Source of the DNA: Shimia gijangensis | GTDB lineage: Bacteria > Pseudomonadota > Alphaproteobacteria > Rhodobacterales > Rhodobacteraceae | Reading direction: 5' to 3' | Assembly (NCBI RefSeq): GCF_900142085.1 | Contig: NZ_FQZQ01000010.1 | Span: forward strand, 1-64,000 | Length of the DNA stretch: 64,000 nucleotides | Part shown: positions 50,989 to 59,852 of the stretch, piece by piece | Layout of the letters: the number at the start of each line of letters is the position of its first letter | How positions within the stretch are numbered: position 1 is the stretch's first letter | Made by a program: the position numbers and the translations under genes | Notes under the pieces: model-generated | Databases searched by the model: none | Told to the model about the DNA's origin: nothing | The model's input: the letters and a program-made list of their open reading frames with translations, nothing else

Positions 50989-52191
50989 TTAAACGCGTTC
51001 GATAATGATGGCGGCACCCTGGCCGACACCGACGCACATGGTGCACAGCGCATAGCGCCCACCGGTGCGTTGCAATTGATAAGCGGCCGTCAGCACCAGC
51101 CGCGCGCCGGACATGCCCAGCGGGTGACCGATGGCAATCGCGCCACCATTAGGATTTACATGGGGTGCGTTGTCCGCAACGCCAAGCTCGCGCAAGGTCG
51201 CCAGACCCTGAGACGCAAACGCTTCGTTCAGTTCTATCACATCCATCTGATCGATGCTGAGACCGGCGCGCGCCAGAACCTTGCGGCTGGCTGGCACCGG
51301 GCCGATGCCCATAATGCGCGGCTCCACGCCCGCTGTCGACATGCCAACAATCCGCGCCATTGGTTTCAGACCGTTTTTGGCAGCCGCGGCCTCGTTGGCC
51401 AGCAAGATCGCCGCGGCACCGTCATTCACGCCAGACGCGTTGCCTGCCGTCACGGTCTTGTCAGCGCCGTTTACGCCCTTCAAACCAGATAGCTTTTCAG
51501 CCGAAGTGCCGGGGCGGGGATGTTCATCTGTATCCACAATCACAGGATCACCCTTACGCTGTGCAACAGAAACAGGCGTGATCTCATCCTTAAAGACACC
51601 CGCCTCATGCGCAGCCGCCCAACGGGCTTGGCTGGTGGCGGCAAAGGCGTCCTGATCGGCACGATTGATGTTGTAATCCTCGGCGACATTGTCAGCCGTC
51701 TGCGGCATCGAATCCGTGCCGTACATCTCGTGCATCTTTTTGTTGGTAAAGCGCCAGCCGATGGTGGTGTCATAGACCGCATTCGCGCGGGTAAAGGCGC
51801 TGGTGGCTTTGGGCATCACAAACGGCGCGCGGCTCATGCTTTCGACACCGCCCGCGATGGCCATGTCATAGTCACCCGCCTTGATCCCGCGTGACGCCAT
51901 GCCGACAGCATCCATACCGCTGGCGCACAGTCGGTTTACGGTTGTGCCCGGAACGTCCACTGGCAGACCGGCGAGCAACGCTGCCATACGTGCGACGTTA
52001 CGATTGCTTTCGCCTGCTTGGTTGGCGTCGCCGTAGATCACATCATCAATGCTGGCCCAATCCACCTGCGGATTACGCTCGATCAGGGCCGCAATAGGAA
52101 GCGCGGCGAGGTCGTCAGTTCGGATCGAAGAAAGCGCGCCGCCGTATCGCCCAATCGGGGTCCGGGTTGCGTCGCAGATGAATGCATCCAT
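50989..52191 (-). CDS. paaJ: 3-oxoadipyl-CoA / 3-oxo-5,6-didehydrosuberyl-CoA thiolase
   Basis: This 400-residue thiolase performs both thiolytic steps of the phenylacetate pathway. The nucleophilic cysteine is in [15 protein letters not shown] (about residue 90), the histidine in [19 protein letters not shown], and the second cysteine in [10 protein letters not shown]. It heads the thiolase-paaABCDE operon, in place of its usual position elsewhere in E. coli. The start at 52191 is by homology. A TetR-type operator lies 47 bases upstream. Confidence 0.93.
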   Translation of the reverse strand: MDAFICDATRTPIGRYGGALSSIRTDDLAALPIAALIERNPQVDWASIDDVIYGDANQAGESNRNVARMAALLAGLPVDVPGTTVNRLCASGMDAVGMASRGIKAGDYDMAIAGGVESMSRAPFVMPKATSAFTRANAVYDTTIGWRFTNKKMHEMYGTDSMPQTADNVAEDYNINRADQDAFAATSQARWAAAHEAGVFKDEITPVSVAQRKGDPVIVDTDEHPRPGTSAEKLSGLKGVNGADKTVTAGNASGVNDGAAAILLANEAAAAKNGLKPMARIVGMSTAGVEPRIMGIGPVPASRKVLARAGLSIDQMDVIELNEAFASQGLATLRELGVADNAPHVNPNGGAIAIGHPLGMSGARLVLTAAYQLQRTGGRYALCTMCVGVGQGAAIIIERV

Positions 52192-52237
52192 GGGTGTCTG
52201 CCTTTGGTTAGTATCCTGTTCATCGGCAAAATTAGCC

Positions 52238-52253
52238 GACCGCATGGTCGGGA
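52238..52253. promoter_or_regulatory. TetR-type (PaaR-like) operator at the thiolase-paaABCDE promoter
   Basis: CCGACC-GCAT-GGTCGG is a palindrome covering this span. Aligned on ACCG-N6-CGG it shares 12 of 14 core positions with the paaZ site. It is 47 bases upstream of the thiolase ATG. Confidence 0.6.
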
Positions 52254-52446
52254 TAGGGTGGATTGCGATTCGTTGCAAGAAAAATGTTACACAAATTCAC
52301 TAAATCTGAAAAACTGGTAACTCAATGGCGTAAAAAATCACTTTTGGGGTTTTGTGCAAACCGGAGAGTCTGCCAAAAAAATTTGTACAAAACGGACAAA
52401 CCGCACCCTTGGCGCAGTTCATTACAATTTGAAACAAACTTGATGT

Positions 52447-53085
52447 TTAGGCCGGTTTGACGGCGTCCGGATAGGCTGCGGCAAAGGCCGGATGTTCACC
52501 ACAAGCGGCCTCGACTTTCTGAATGCGCGGGCAATCCGAGAAATCCACACCCCAGCGATGGGCATTATACAGTTGCGGCATCAAACAGACATCTGCCAGC
52601 GACGGTGTATCCCCGCAGCAGAACGGCGTTTGCTCAAATTCCGCCAACAGAGTTTCAAAAGCCCGCAGCCCGGTTGGGATGAAATGCTTCATCCAGTCGA
52701 CCTTGGCCTCGGGGACCTCAGGCAACAGCCGCGAGACATGGCCAACGACGCCCAGATTGCACACCGGATGCACGTCTACGGCGACAGAATGGGCCAGCGC
52801 TTTGACTTTGGTGGCCTCGGCGGGATCCTTGGGAGAAAGGCCTAATCCTCTGGTTTCATTCAGGTAATCCAGAATGGCCAGAGATTGCGTAAAGCTGTGG
52901 CCGTCGATTTCAAGAACCGGTACCAACCCTTGCGGATTGCGCGCCAGATGCTCTGCCGACCTGTGATCACCTTTGACAAGATCCACCGAAATGGCCTGAT
53001 ATTCGATCCCGGCAAGGTTCATCGCGATGCGCAAACGATAGCTCGCCGACGAGCGCCAATAGTCATAAAGGATCGTGTCAGTCAT
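52447..53085 (-). CDS. maiA: Maleylacetoacetate isomerase
   Basis: This 212-residue zeta-class glutathione transferase isomerises maleylacetoacetate to fumarylacetoacetate. The active-site loop reads YWRSSASYRLRIAMN, with alanine where many family members have cysteine. NPQGLVPVLEIDG and QSLAILDYLNE form the glutathione site. It lies downstream of the VOC gene but past a terminator, so it may have its own promoter or be expressed by read-through. Confidence 0.92.
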   Translation of the reverse strand: MTDTILYDYWRSSASYRLRIAMNLAGIEYQAISVDLVKGDHRSAEHLARNPQGLVPVLEIDGHSFTQSLAILDYLNETRGLGLSPKDPAEATKVKALAHSVAVDVHPVCNLGVVGHVSRLLPEVPEAKVDWMKHFIPTGLRAFETLLAEFEQTPFCCGDTPSLADVCLMPQLYNAHRWGVDFSDCPRIQKVEAACGEHPAFAAAYPDAVKPA

Positions 53086-53103
53086 CAGCTTACCCTGCCT
53101 TAC

Positions 53104-53131
53104 AAAACAACCGGCCCCGAAAGGCCGGTTG
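53104..53131 (-). terminator. Terminator between the VOC gene and maiA
   Basis: CAACCGGCC / GGCCGGTTG is a perfect 9-bp stem with a 6-nt loop, followed by TTTT on the minus strand, 18 bases before the maiA start. Confidence 0.85.
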
Positions 53132-53165
53132 CTTGATCTTATCGCAATTTAGTTGCGAAGTTAAC

Positions 53166-53705
53166 TTATTTCTTCAACTCTTTGGCGTGCAGCCAATCAG
53201 CGTGCTTGGGGGCTTTCTTGGTCTGTGACCATTCTTCCAGCATGTCCCACTTAACCGAGTCCATGCGCTTCAACATGGCTTCTTCCTCGGGGTCCGGACA
53301 GGCCAGTTCCACGCGGTGACCATTGGGATCAAAGAAGTAAATCGAGTGGAAGATCGAGTGGTCTGTGACACCAAGAACGTCAACGCCATTGGCAACCAGA
53401 TGATCACGGAATTCGATCAGTGTGTCGCGATCTTTTACTTTGAAAGCAATATGTTGCACCCAGATTGGGGTGTTTGGATCACGACCCATTTCAGCTTTTG
53501 TAGGCAGTTCAAAGAACGCCAGAACGTTGCCGTTACCCGCATCCATAAAGATATGCATGTAGGGATCCGGCTCGTGGGTTGAAGGCACGTGATCTTCTGC
53601 GATGGCCAGAACAAAGTCCATGTTCAGCATCTTGTTGTACCATTCAACGGTCTCTTTGGCGTCTTTACAGCGATAAGCGACGTGGTGAATTTGTTCGATT
53701 TTCAT
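53166..53705 (-). CDS. VOC-superfamily protein
   Basis: This 179-residue protein has the vicinal-oxygen-chelate fold with likely metal ligands in IEQIHHVAYRCKDAK, WVQHIAFKV and FFDPNGHRVELACP. Family members include ring-cleavage dioxygenases, isomerases and glyoxalases. Here it lies in the homogentisate operon, five bases after the DUF2783 gene, so it probably acts on an aromatic or ring-cleavage product. The exact reaction is not evident. GAGGAG precedes the ATG. Confidence 0.8.
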   Translation of the reverse strand: MKIEQIHHVAYRCKDAKETVEWYNKMLNMDFVLAIAEDHVPSTHEPDPYMHIFMDAGNGNVLAFFELPTKAEMGRDPNTPIWVQHIAFKVKDRDTLIEFRDHLVANGVDVLGVTDHSIFHSIYFFDPNGHRVELACPDPEEEAMLKRMDSVKWDMLEEWSQTKKAPKHADWLHAKELKK

Positions 53706-53710
53706 GGGTC

Positions 53711-53914
53711 TTACTCCTCGGATTTCAACGCGGCAGCTGCCAGCGCCTGAGACAGGATCACGCGATCCCCAATGTGATTTGCCAACACCAGAACAAGGCG
53801 CGCGTTTAGCGCGTCACTGTCGGCTTTGGACAGACCTTCGTGGGCGGTCAGCAGTTCAGCGTAGAAATCATCTGCGCCAGCGATGTTTGGGGTCAGGGTT
53901 AGTTGATCAGACAT
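53711..53914 (-). CDS. DUF2783 small protein, likely partner of the flavin hydroxylase
   Basis: This 67-residue protein (MSDQLTLTPNIAGADDFYAELLTAHEGLSKADSDALNARL) belongs to DUF2783. It starts six bases after the stop of the flavin monooxygenase, whose last codons carry its AAGGAG ribosome binding site. A GTG nine bases earlier is less likely. In Pseudomonas putida U a small protein, MhaB, couples with flavoprotein MhaA in 3-hydroxyphenylacetate 6-hydroxylase. This pair has the same layout and size relation. The match of DUF2783 to MhaB is my inference. Confidence 0.75.
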   Translation of the reverse strand: MSDQLTLTPNIAGADDFYAELLTAHEGLSKADSDALNARLVLVLANHIGDRVILSQALAAAALKSEE

Positions 53915-53919
53915 CTGGA

Positions 53920-55530
53920 TCACTCCTTACCAATGGCGCGGCGGATCGCTGCGCGGATGAGATTGTCGTCATAGCTCGGGCGACGTGCCGCCACGTGCTG
54001 GTCAGGACGGATCAGATAAACACCGGCTTCGGCGCCCCCAAGGAACCGCTCTTTCAGCATTTGCGACGGATCGTTTTTGGTCGACAAAGCCAACCGGGTC
54101 ACGGTGATGCCGCTCTCCTCGATTTCGTCAGGCGCATCTGCATCGATGGTCAGCAACGTGAACTTGTCACCCAGCTTGGGCAGCAAGAAATCGTCACCAA
54201 GAGGCACGTCCGGACAAGGCGATCCGGGCCGTGTACGCGCCGGCCCATCCAATGCATCAGCCGAGTTCAGTGGAGAGCCATCATAGGTGCAAGGTACTGA
54301 CAAACGGCCAGAATTCACCAAAGGACGGGCAAATGCATGTACTTCGCTAAGGTCCAGAACCGCATCGCGCAGCACCCGGCTCATCTCGGATTTTGGCGTG
54401 ATGAAGTCGGTCGAGCGCGACGAGTTCATGATGTTCTCATCCGCGCCGTGGATACGTTCGTAGTCATAGCTGTCCAACAGCGATTCCGGCGCTGTGCCAT
54501 CCATGATCAGTTTCAGTTTCCAGCACAGGTTGTCGGTATCTTGCAGACCCGAGTTTGCCCCACGTGCACCAAACGGAGAGACCTGGTGGGCTGCGTCGCC
54601 GGCAAAGATCACGCGGCCTTGGCGGAAGGTTTCCATGCGGCGGCATTGGAAGGTGTAGATCGAAACCCATTCCAGTTCGAACTGAACATCGTCGCCCAGC
54701 ATCGCCTTGAGGCGCGGGATGACATTTTCGGGTTTCTTTTCTTCTTCTTTGTCGATGTCCCAACCCAGTTGCAGGTCGATGCGCCAAACGCCGTCGGGCT
54801 GTTTGTGCAGCAATGCCGACTGGCCTTTGTTAAAGGGCGGATCGAACCAGAACCAACGTTCGGTTGGGAATTCTGCGTCCATGATCACATCAGCAATCAG
54901 GAAGTTGTCCTCAAAGATACGACCAACAAAGTCGAGCCCCATCATCGCGCGGATCGGCGAGGTCGCGCCATCACAGGCTACCAGCCAGTCGGCTTCCAGC
55001 GTGTATTGGCCTTCAGGCGTGTCGACCAGAACGCTGGCATGATCACCGTGCTCTTCGACCTTCAGAACCTTGTTGCGACCGCGGATTTCGATTGGCGCGC
55101 CTTCAGCTTGCAACTCGCGGACACGGTTCACCATGTACTCTTCGAAATAGTATTGCTGCAGGTTGATAAAGGCGGGGAATTCGTGGCCGCCCTCGGGCAG
55201 CAGATCGAACTGATAAACCTGACGTTCGTCAAAGAATACCTTGCCGATGTTCCATTCAACGCCCTTATCGACCATGGGTTTGCCACAGCCCAGACGATCC
55301 AGAATTTCCAACGGGCGCTTGGCGTAGCACACGGCGCGGCTGCCAAAGCTGACTTTGTCGTTGTCGTCAAGAATGACAACTTCGATGCCCTGCTGGGCAA
55401 AGTCGATGGCGGCCCCAAGGCCAATCGGGCCAGCGCCCACCACGACCACCTTGCGGCGGACGGGTGTGTCGGCGTCCTGATCCGGGCTACGCTCGTAAGC
55501 ATATAGCGGGATTTCGAAAATTTTGTTCAT
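53920..55530 (-). CDS. FAD-dependent aromatic hydroxylase (MhaA-like)
   Basis: This 536-residue class A flavin monooxygenase has the FAD motif VVVGAGPIGLGAAID (G32-x-G34-x2-G37), the DG-type segment LVACDGATSPIRAMMG, and the FAD-binding GRVIFAGDAAHQVSPFGARGANSGLQD. It resembles 3-hydroxyphenylpropionate- and 3-hydroxyphenylacetate-type hydroxylases. With the DUF2783 protein directly behind it and hmgA in the same cluster, 6-hydroxylation of 3-hydroxyphenylacetate to homogentisate is the best guess. The substrate is inferred, not read from residues. Confidence 0.85.
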   Translation of the reverse strand: MNKIFEIPLYAYERSPDQDADTPVRRKVVVVGAGPIGLGAAIDFAQQGIEVVILDDNDKVSFGSRAVCYAKRPLEILDRLGCGKPMVDKGVEWNIGKVFFDERQVYQFDLLPEGGHEFPAFINLQQYYFEEYMVNRVRELQAEGAPIEIRGRNKVLKVEEHGDHASVLVDTPEGQYTLEADWLVACDGATSPIRAMMGLDFVGRIFEDNFLIADVIMDAEFPTERWFWFDPPFNKGQSALLHKQPDGVWRIDLQLGWDIDKEEEKKPENVIPRLKAMLGDDVQFELEWVSIYTFQCRRMETFRQGRVIFAGDAAHQVSPFGARGANSGLQDTDNLCWKLKLIMDGTAPESLLDSYDYERIHGADENIMNSSRSTDFITPKSEMSRVLRDAVLDLSEVHAFARPLVNSGRLSVPCTYDGSPLNSADALDGPARTRPGSPCPDVPLGDDFLLPKLGDKFTLLTIDADAPDEIEESGITVTRLALSTKNDPSQMLKERFLGGAEAGVYLIRPDQHVAARRPSYDDNLIRAAIRRAIGKE

Positions 55531-55620
55531 TGGGTCTCCTCCCGAATGAAAAGTTTTTTGCGCGTATCTTTCCTGTCCGCGCGCCGAACAAGGGCGGTGC
55601 GCGGGTGTCTTCTTGCGGGT

Positions 55621-55670
55621 GCCTCCGGCGGGCGTATTTGGGAACGATGAAGCTTCCCTAGCCCCCGCCG
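55621..55670. repeat. G/C-rich hairpin element upstream of the hydroxylase
   Basis: The 153-base gap holds CCTCCGGCGGGCGTATTTGG followed by GAACGATGAAG. Similar CCTCCGGCGGG...TATTT...GATGAAG strings are frequent between genes in Rhodobacteraceae, as I recall them. The outer arms CGGCGGG (55626-55632) and CCCGCCG (55664-55670) pair, and GGGAA/TTCCC pair inside. Confidence 0.5.
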
Positions 55671-55683
55671 ACGGGAGTGGTGT

Positions 55684-56634
55684 TTAGCCCTGCAAAGCCG
55701 CCCACATGTCCAGATCGCGTTGCGCGGTCCAGATGCGGGGGGTGTCGATGCCACGCGCTTCGTCATAGGCGCGGGCAACGTTGAACGGCAGGCAGTGTTC
55801 GTAGATGGCGTAATCTTTGAACTTAGGATCACAGCTTTCGCGGACGGCGTCCCATGCTTCTTTCAAAGACCCACCGCGCGCGGCCACTTTGGCGGCGGGC
55901 AGATAGGTGCTTTCCACGAAATCGCGGGTGCTTTCGATGGCGCGTTCCACGGCGTCTTTACCAACCAGTGCGCCGCCACGTCCGGGCGCGATGGCGTCGA
56001 CGTCAAAGGCGGCGATGTTGTCGAGCGTGTTACCCCAGTCACCAAAGTGGCCGTCGCCACAATAGCAGGCCGAGTGGTCTTCGACGATGTCACCGGTGAA
56101 CATGACGTTCTGGTCCGGCACGTGGATGACGATGTCACCGGCAGTGTGGGCGCGGCCCAGATGCATCAGGTCAACGCGACGGTTGCCCAGATAGACTGTC
56201 ATGTCGTCGCTGAAGGTGGTGGTGGGCCAAGTCAGGCCGGGGATCGACTCATGGCCTTCGAACAGACGTGGGAAGCGTTGGAATTCACTGTCCCAGTCTT
56301 CCTGACCGCGCTCCACAACCATCGAGCGCGCAGTATCGCCCATGATGATCTGGCTGGCGCCAAAGGCCGAGGCCCCCAGCACGCGCACGGCGTGATAGTG
56401 GGTCAGAACCACGTGGCTGATCGGCTTGTCGGTGACTGTGCGAACACATTCGATGACTTTGTTGGCCAGCCGTGGTGTGGCTTGCGCCTCGATGATCATT
56501 ACACTGTCGTCGCCAATGATGACGCCCGAGTTCGGGTCGCCCTCGGCGGTAAAGGCATAGAGACCTTCGCCGATTTCGTCGAACGTGATTTTCTTTTCAG
56601 ACATGTCCCCTTGGGACGCAAATGCTTTTGCCAT
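55684..56634 (-). CDS. MBL-fold metallohydrolase with a degenerate metal motif
   Basis: This 316-residue protein has a metallo-beta-lactamase fold (GVIIGDDSVMIIEAQAT, VVLTHYHAVRVLGASAFGA, HLGRAHTAGDIVIHVP, VMFTGDIVEDH). The usual HxHxDH reads H79-Y-H81-A-V-R, so the aspartate and third histidine are replaced by V83 and R84, while the later H and D remain. It may bind one metal. The ATG at 56634 has AAGGAA upstream; a second ATG ten codons in is possible. It lies four bases after the RibD-like gene in the homogentisate operon. Its substrate is unknown. Confidence 0.82.
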   Translation of the reverse strand: MAKAFASQGDMSEKKITFDEIGEGLYAFTAEGDPNSGVIIGDDSVMIIEAQATPRLANKVIECVRTVTDKPISHVVLTHYHAVRVLGASAFGASQIIMGDTARSMVVERGQEDWDSEFQRFPRLFEGHESIPGLTWPTTTFSDDMTVYLGNRRVDLMHLGRAHTAGDIVIHVPDQNVMFTGDIVEDHSACYCGDGHFGDWGNTLDNIAAFDVDAIAPGRGGALVGKDAVERAIESTRDFVESTYLPAAKVAARGGSLKEAWDAVRESCDPKFKDYAIYEHCLPFNVARAYDEARGIDTPRIWTAQRDLDMWAALQG

Positions 56635-56638
56635 GTGT

Positions 56639-57175
56639 TTATTCCTTGATCGCGTAGTCGAGTTTCATAATGCCGCCAGGCATTTCTGTACTGGCGGTGA
56701 GAGAGAGGTTGTGTTGTTTGCCGGGGGCGAAGCAAGGCAGCCCGTCACCAAGCAATGTGGGCATGACAAACACTTGCAGGTTGTCGAACATACCGTTGTC
56801 CAGCGCCGCGCGTTGGGTTTCGCCGCCACCCATGATCCAGATGTGGCGATGCCCGTTTGCCTCAATCGCTGTGCGAAGGGCGGTGATGTCACCGGCAGCA
56901 GTCACGTTGTCGCCGGTAAAATCCATTTGACGAGTCAGCACATAGCCCGCGCGGGCCTCATAGGGCCAACCCCACCCCATAACCTGTTCGTAAGTGGCCC
57001 GCCCCATGACAAGTGCATCGATCGGGCCGATGAAATCGCCATAGCCGCCGTCATCGCCAGCCTCACCAAGGGCGGCATTGAACGGATCAAGCCATTCAAC
57101 GCTGCCATTGGCATCGGCAATGAACCCATCAAGGCTCATGGCGATATAGCCGGCATATGTGGGGCGGGTGCTCAA
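56639..57175 (-). CDS. RibD/dihydrofolate-reductase-like oxidoreductase
   Basis: This 178-residue protein has the RibD C-terminal/DHFR-like fold: YIAMSLDGFIADANGSVEWLDPF, IDALVMGRATYEQVMGWGWPY, IWIMGGGETQRAALDNGMFDNLQVFVMPTLLGDG. These small enzymes use NADPH, but few have known substrates. The likely start is TTG at 57175, four bases past the fahA stop, with AAGG upstream. It sits between fahA and the MBL gene in one operon, so it may repair or reduce a pathway by-product; that is conjecture. Confidence 0.78.
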   Translation of the reverse strand: MSTRPTYAGYIAMSLDGFIADANGSVEWLDPFNAALGEAGDDGGYGDFIGPIDALVMGRATYEQVMGWGWPYEARAGYVLTRQMDFTGDNVTAAGDITALRTAIEANGHRHIWIMGGGETQRAALDNGMFDNLQVFVMPTLLGDGLPCFAPGKQHNLSLTASTEMPGGIMKLDYAIKE

Positions 57176-57179
57176 TGCC

Positions 57180-58442
57180 TTAACCTTTTGCCGGCCATGC
57201 CACGGAGGGCAGAATTTTGCCCACGCAGTCGCCAAAGCCGATGGTGAAGCCATCGCCACGAGCATTGCCGCGCAGTGTGAGCGTGTCGCCGTCTTCGATG
57301 AAGCCGCGGGTCTCGCCTGTATCAAGCGTGAAAGGCTCGCGCCCGGCCCAGCTCATTTCCATGAGTGAGCCGAATTCGGTCTTGGTTGGCCCCGAGATCG
57401 TGCCCGATCCCAACAGATCGCCGACATTCATGGCACAGCCACCAATGGCGTGATGGCAAAGTTGCTCAGCTGCCGAATAATACATACGGCTGTAGTTGGT
57501 CTCGCCAATAACGCTGGCTTTTTCGGCCCCTTCGGGCTGCATCAGAACCTGAAGTTCAATGTCATAAAGACCATCTTTGGAGCCATCGAGGTAGGGCAGC
57601 AATTCCTTTTCGCGCTCAGGTGTGGGCGCACGGAACGCTTCCAACGCGGCAGCTGTGACGATCCACGGGCTGATCGAGGTGCCAAAGGCTTTGCCTTGGA
57701 ACGGACCCAGCGGCTGATACTCCCAGCCTTGAATGTCGCGTGCGGACCAGTCGTTCAGCAAAACGTAGCCAAAGATCATGTCATCCGCCTGATCCACCGT
57801 GATGGGTTGGCCAAACTCGGACGGCGTGCCGACGATGGCACCCATTTCCAATTCGATGTCCAAACGCATAGACGGGCCAAACGACGGCATGTCTGCGTCT
57901 GGCGCTTTGCGCTGGCCGTTGGGGCGGTGAATGTCGGTGCCCGAGATCACAACCGAAGACGCACGGCCATTGTAACCGATTGGAATGTGCAGCCAGTTGG
58001 CTGGCAGATCAGGCGAGCCACGCAGGATCGCACCCATGTTTTTGGCGTGCTGCATGCCGGCGTAGAAATCGGTGTATTCGCTGACAACAATTGGCATGTG
58101 CAATTCAGCATCGGCCATCGGCACCAGCAGAGGCTCAACTTTGTCCTGATCGGCGCTGCCTTCGGCGAGCATTTCGTTCAGACGGGCACGCAGTTCATTC
58201 CAGGCGTCGCTGCCCAGATCCATAAACTCGTTCCAGTAAGGCGCGTCGAAGACTTCGATGTCAGACACTTTGACCAGACCGGCCTCTTCGGCGGCGGCCA
58301 TGTCGAGGATCATGTCGCCAATGGCTACACCACAGCGCTCTTCTGTGCCGTCGGTCGAGAACACGCCATACGGCAGGTTGTTCAGGGGGAAAGGGTGGTT
58401 GGCATCATTGGCCGAAGCCACCCAAGATTTCATCAAAGACAT
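57180..58442 (-). CDS. fahA: Fumarylacetoacetase
   Basis: This 420-residue hydrolase splits fumarylacetoacetate into fumarate and acetoacetate, ending tyrosine/homogentisate breakdown. Hallmarks are VVSEYTDFYAGMQHAKNMG, FGPSMRLDIELEMGAIVG, NDWSARDIQGWEYQPLGPFQGKAF and GDLLGSGTISGP. The start at 58442 has AAGGAAA upstream. It follows hmgA by 11 bases. Confidence 0.95.
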   Translation of the reverse strand: MSLMKSWVASANDANHPFPLNNLPYGVFSTDGTEERCGVAIGDMILDMAAAEEAGLVKVSDIEVFDAPYWNEFMDLGSDAWNELRARLNEMLAEGSADQDKVEPLLVPMADAELHMPIVVSEYTDFYAGMQHAKNMGAILRGSPDLPANWLHIPIGYNGRASSVVISGTDIHRPNGQRKAPDADMPSFGPSMRLDIELEMGAIVGTPSEFGQPITVDQADDMIFGYVLLNDWSARDIQGWEYQPLGPFQGKAFGTSISPWIVTAAALEAFRAPTPEREKELLPYLDGSKDGLYDIELQVLMQPEGAEKASVIGETNYSRMYYSAAEQLCHHAIGGCAMNVGDLLGSGTISGPTKTEFGSLMEMSWAGREPFTLDTGETRGFIEDGDTLTLRGNARGDGFTIGFGDCVGKILPSVAWPAKG

Positions 58443-58453
58443 ATTTGTTTTCC

Positions 58454-59815
58454 TTACTTCTTGCCCGGAGTGCCATCGAATTTCTTTTCGATGTCCGACC
58501 AACAATCAATGTAATCATCCTGTAGCGGTGCTTCATCTGCGGCAAATGCGGTCAGATGCTGCGGAAAGCGGGTTTCGAACATGAAGGACATGGTGTTGTC
58601 CAACTTATCCGGGCCCAGATTGGCGTTCGACGCACCTTCAAAGGCGTTCTTGTCAGGACCATGTGGCAGCATCATGTTGTGCAGGGACAGGCCGCCGGGG
58701 ATGAACCCTTTGGGTTTGGCGTCGTACTGACCATAGATGTTGCCCATCAGCTCGGACATGATGTTCTTATGATACCACGGTGGGCGGAATGTGTCTTCGG
58801 CGACCATCCAACGTTCGCGAAACAGCACGAAATCGATGTTGGCCGTACCCGGCTGGCCCGAAGGCGCGGTCAGCACAGTAAAGATCGAGGGATCCGGGTG
58901 GTCAAACAGGATCGCGCCGACCGGGCAATAGGTGCGCAGGTCGTACTTCACGGGTGCATAGTTGCCGTGCCACGCCACCACGTCCAGCGGCGACTGGCCG
59001 ATTTCTGTTTTGTGGAACTGGCCGCACCATTTGACGGTCACGGTCGAGGGCACTTCGCGGTCTTCATAGGCCGCCACGGGCGCTTTGAAGTCGCGCGGGT
59101 TGGCCATGCAGTTGGCCCCAATCGGCCCACGGCCAGGCAATTCAAACTTCTGACCATAGTTTTCGCAGACAAAGCCGCGCGCAGGTCCTTCCAGAACCTC
59201 AACGCGATACAGCAGCCCACGCGGGATAATGGCGATTTCTTTTGGCTCTAAGTCAATGATTCCCAGCTCGGTCGAAAAGCGCAGAACGCCCTCTTGCGGA
59301 ACTACCAGCAGTTCGGAATCAGCTGAGAAGAAATAGTCATCCTCCATCGACTCGTTGACCAGATAGATATGTGTGGCCATGCCCACTTGGGTGTTTACAT
59401 CCCCTGCTGTGGTCATGGTGTACATGCCATTGATCCAATTCAGCGCCTCATCCGAATGGGGCACCGGATCCCAACGATACTGACCAAGACTGGTCACATC
59501 AGGGTCAACATTCGGTGCCGATTTCCAATGTGGCACGTCGATCTTTTCGTAACGATGCGAGTGCTTCACCGACGGGCGGATGCGATAGCACCATGTGCGT
59601 TCGTTCTGGTGGCTGGGGGCAGTAAACGCCGTGCCCGAAAGCTGCTCGCCGTAAAGGCCATAGTTGCATTTCTGGGGAGAGTTCATGCCTTGGGGCAGGG
59701 CGCCCGGCAGAACCTCGGATTCATAGTCATTGCCAAAACCGGGCATATAGCCTTCATGCGGGCCTGTCATAGAGGGGGCCATTTGCATGCGGGTCGGAAC
59801 AGTATGTTTGGTCAT
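58454..59815 (-). CDS. hmgA: Homogentisate 1,2-dioxygenase
   Basis: This non-haem iron dioxygenase cleaves homogentisate to maleylacetoacetate. At 453 aa it is full length, with the iron-binding region [19 protein letters not shown] and landmarks [25 protein letters not shown] and [20 protein letters not shown]. It heads the minus-strand homogentisate operon. The 79-base divergent region to the MarR gene carries the operator at 59853. Confidence 0.96.
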   Translation of the reverse strand: MTKHTVPTRMQMAPSMTGPHEGYMPGFGNDYESEVLPGALPQGMNSPQKCNYGLYGEQLSGTAFTAPSHQNERTWCYRIRPSVKHSHRYEKIDVPHWKSAPNVDPDVTSLGQYRWDPVPHSDEALNWINGMYTMTTAGDVNTQVGMATHIYLVNESMEDDYFFSADSELLVVPQEGVLRFSTELGIIDLEPKEIAIIPRGLLYRVEVLEGPARGFVCENYGQKFELPGRGPIGANCMANPRDFKAPVAAYEDREVPSTVTVKWCGQFHKTEIGQSPLDVVAWHGNYAPVKYDLRTYCPVGAILFDHPDPSIFTVLTAPSGQPGTANIDFVLFRERWMVAEDTFRPPWYHKNIMSELMGNIYGQYDAKPKGFIPGGLSLHNMMLPHGPDKNAFEGASNANLGPDKLDNTMSFMFETRFPQHLTAFAADEAPLQDDYIDCWSDIEKKFDGTPGKK

Positions 59816-59852
59816 TTTCGCGCGCTCCTGTTGAGAAACTAGTTGCTTTATT

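Noticed and set aside
53150-53167. TAGTT-N8-AACTT as a third HmgR-like site
   Set aside because: Only the arms agree with the hmgA and dctP sites, the centre does not, and it overlaps the stop codon of the VOC gene upstream of a terminator. It was kept only as a weak remark.
54337-55506. 389-codon plus-strand frame
   Set aside because: It is antisense to the flavin hydroxylase, which has intact FAD motifs.
55720-56649. 309-codon plus-strand frame
   Set aside because: It is antisense to the MBL-fold gene, which is tightly spaced within the operon.
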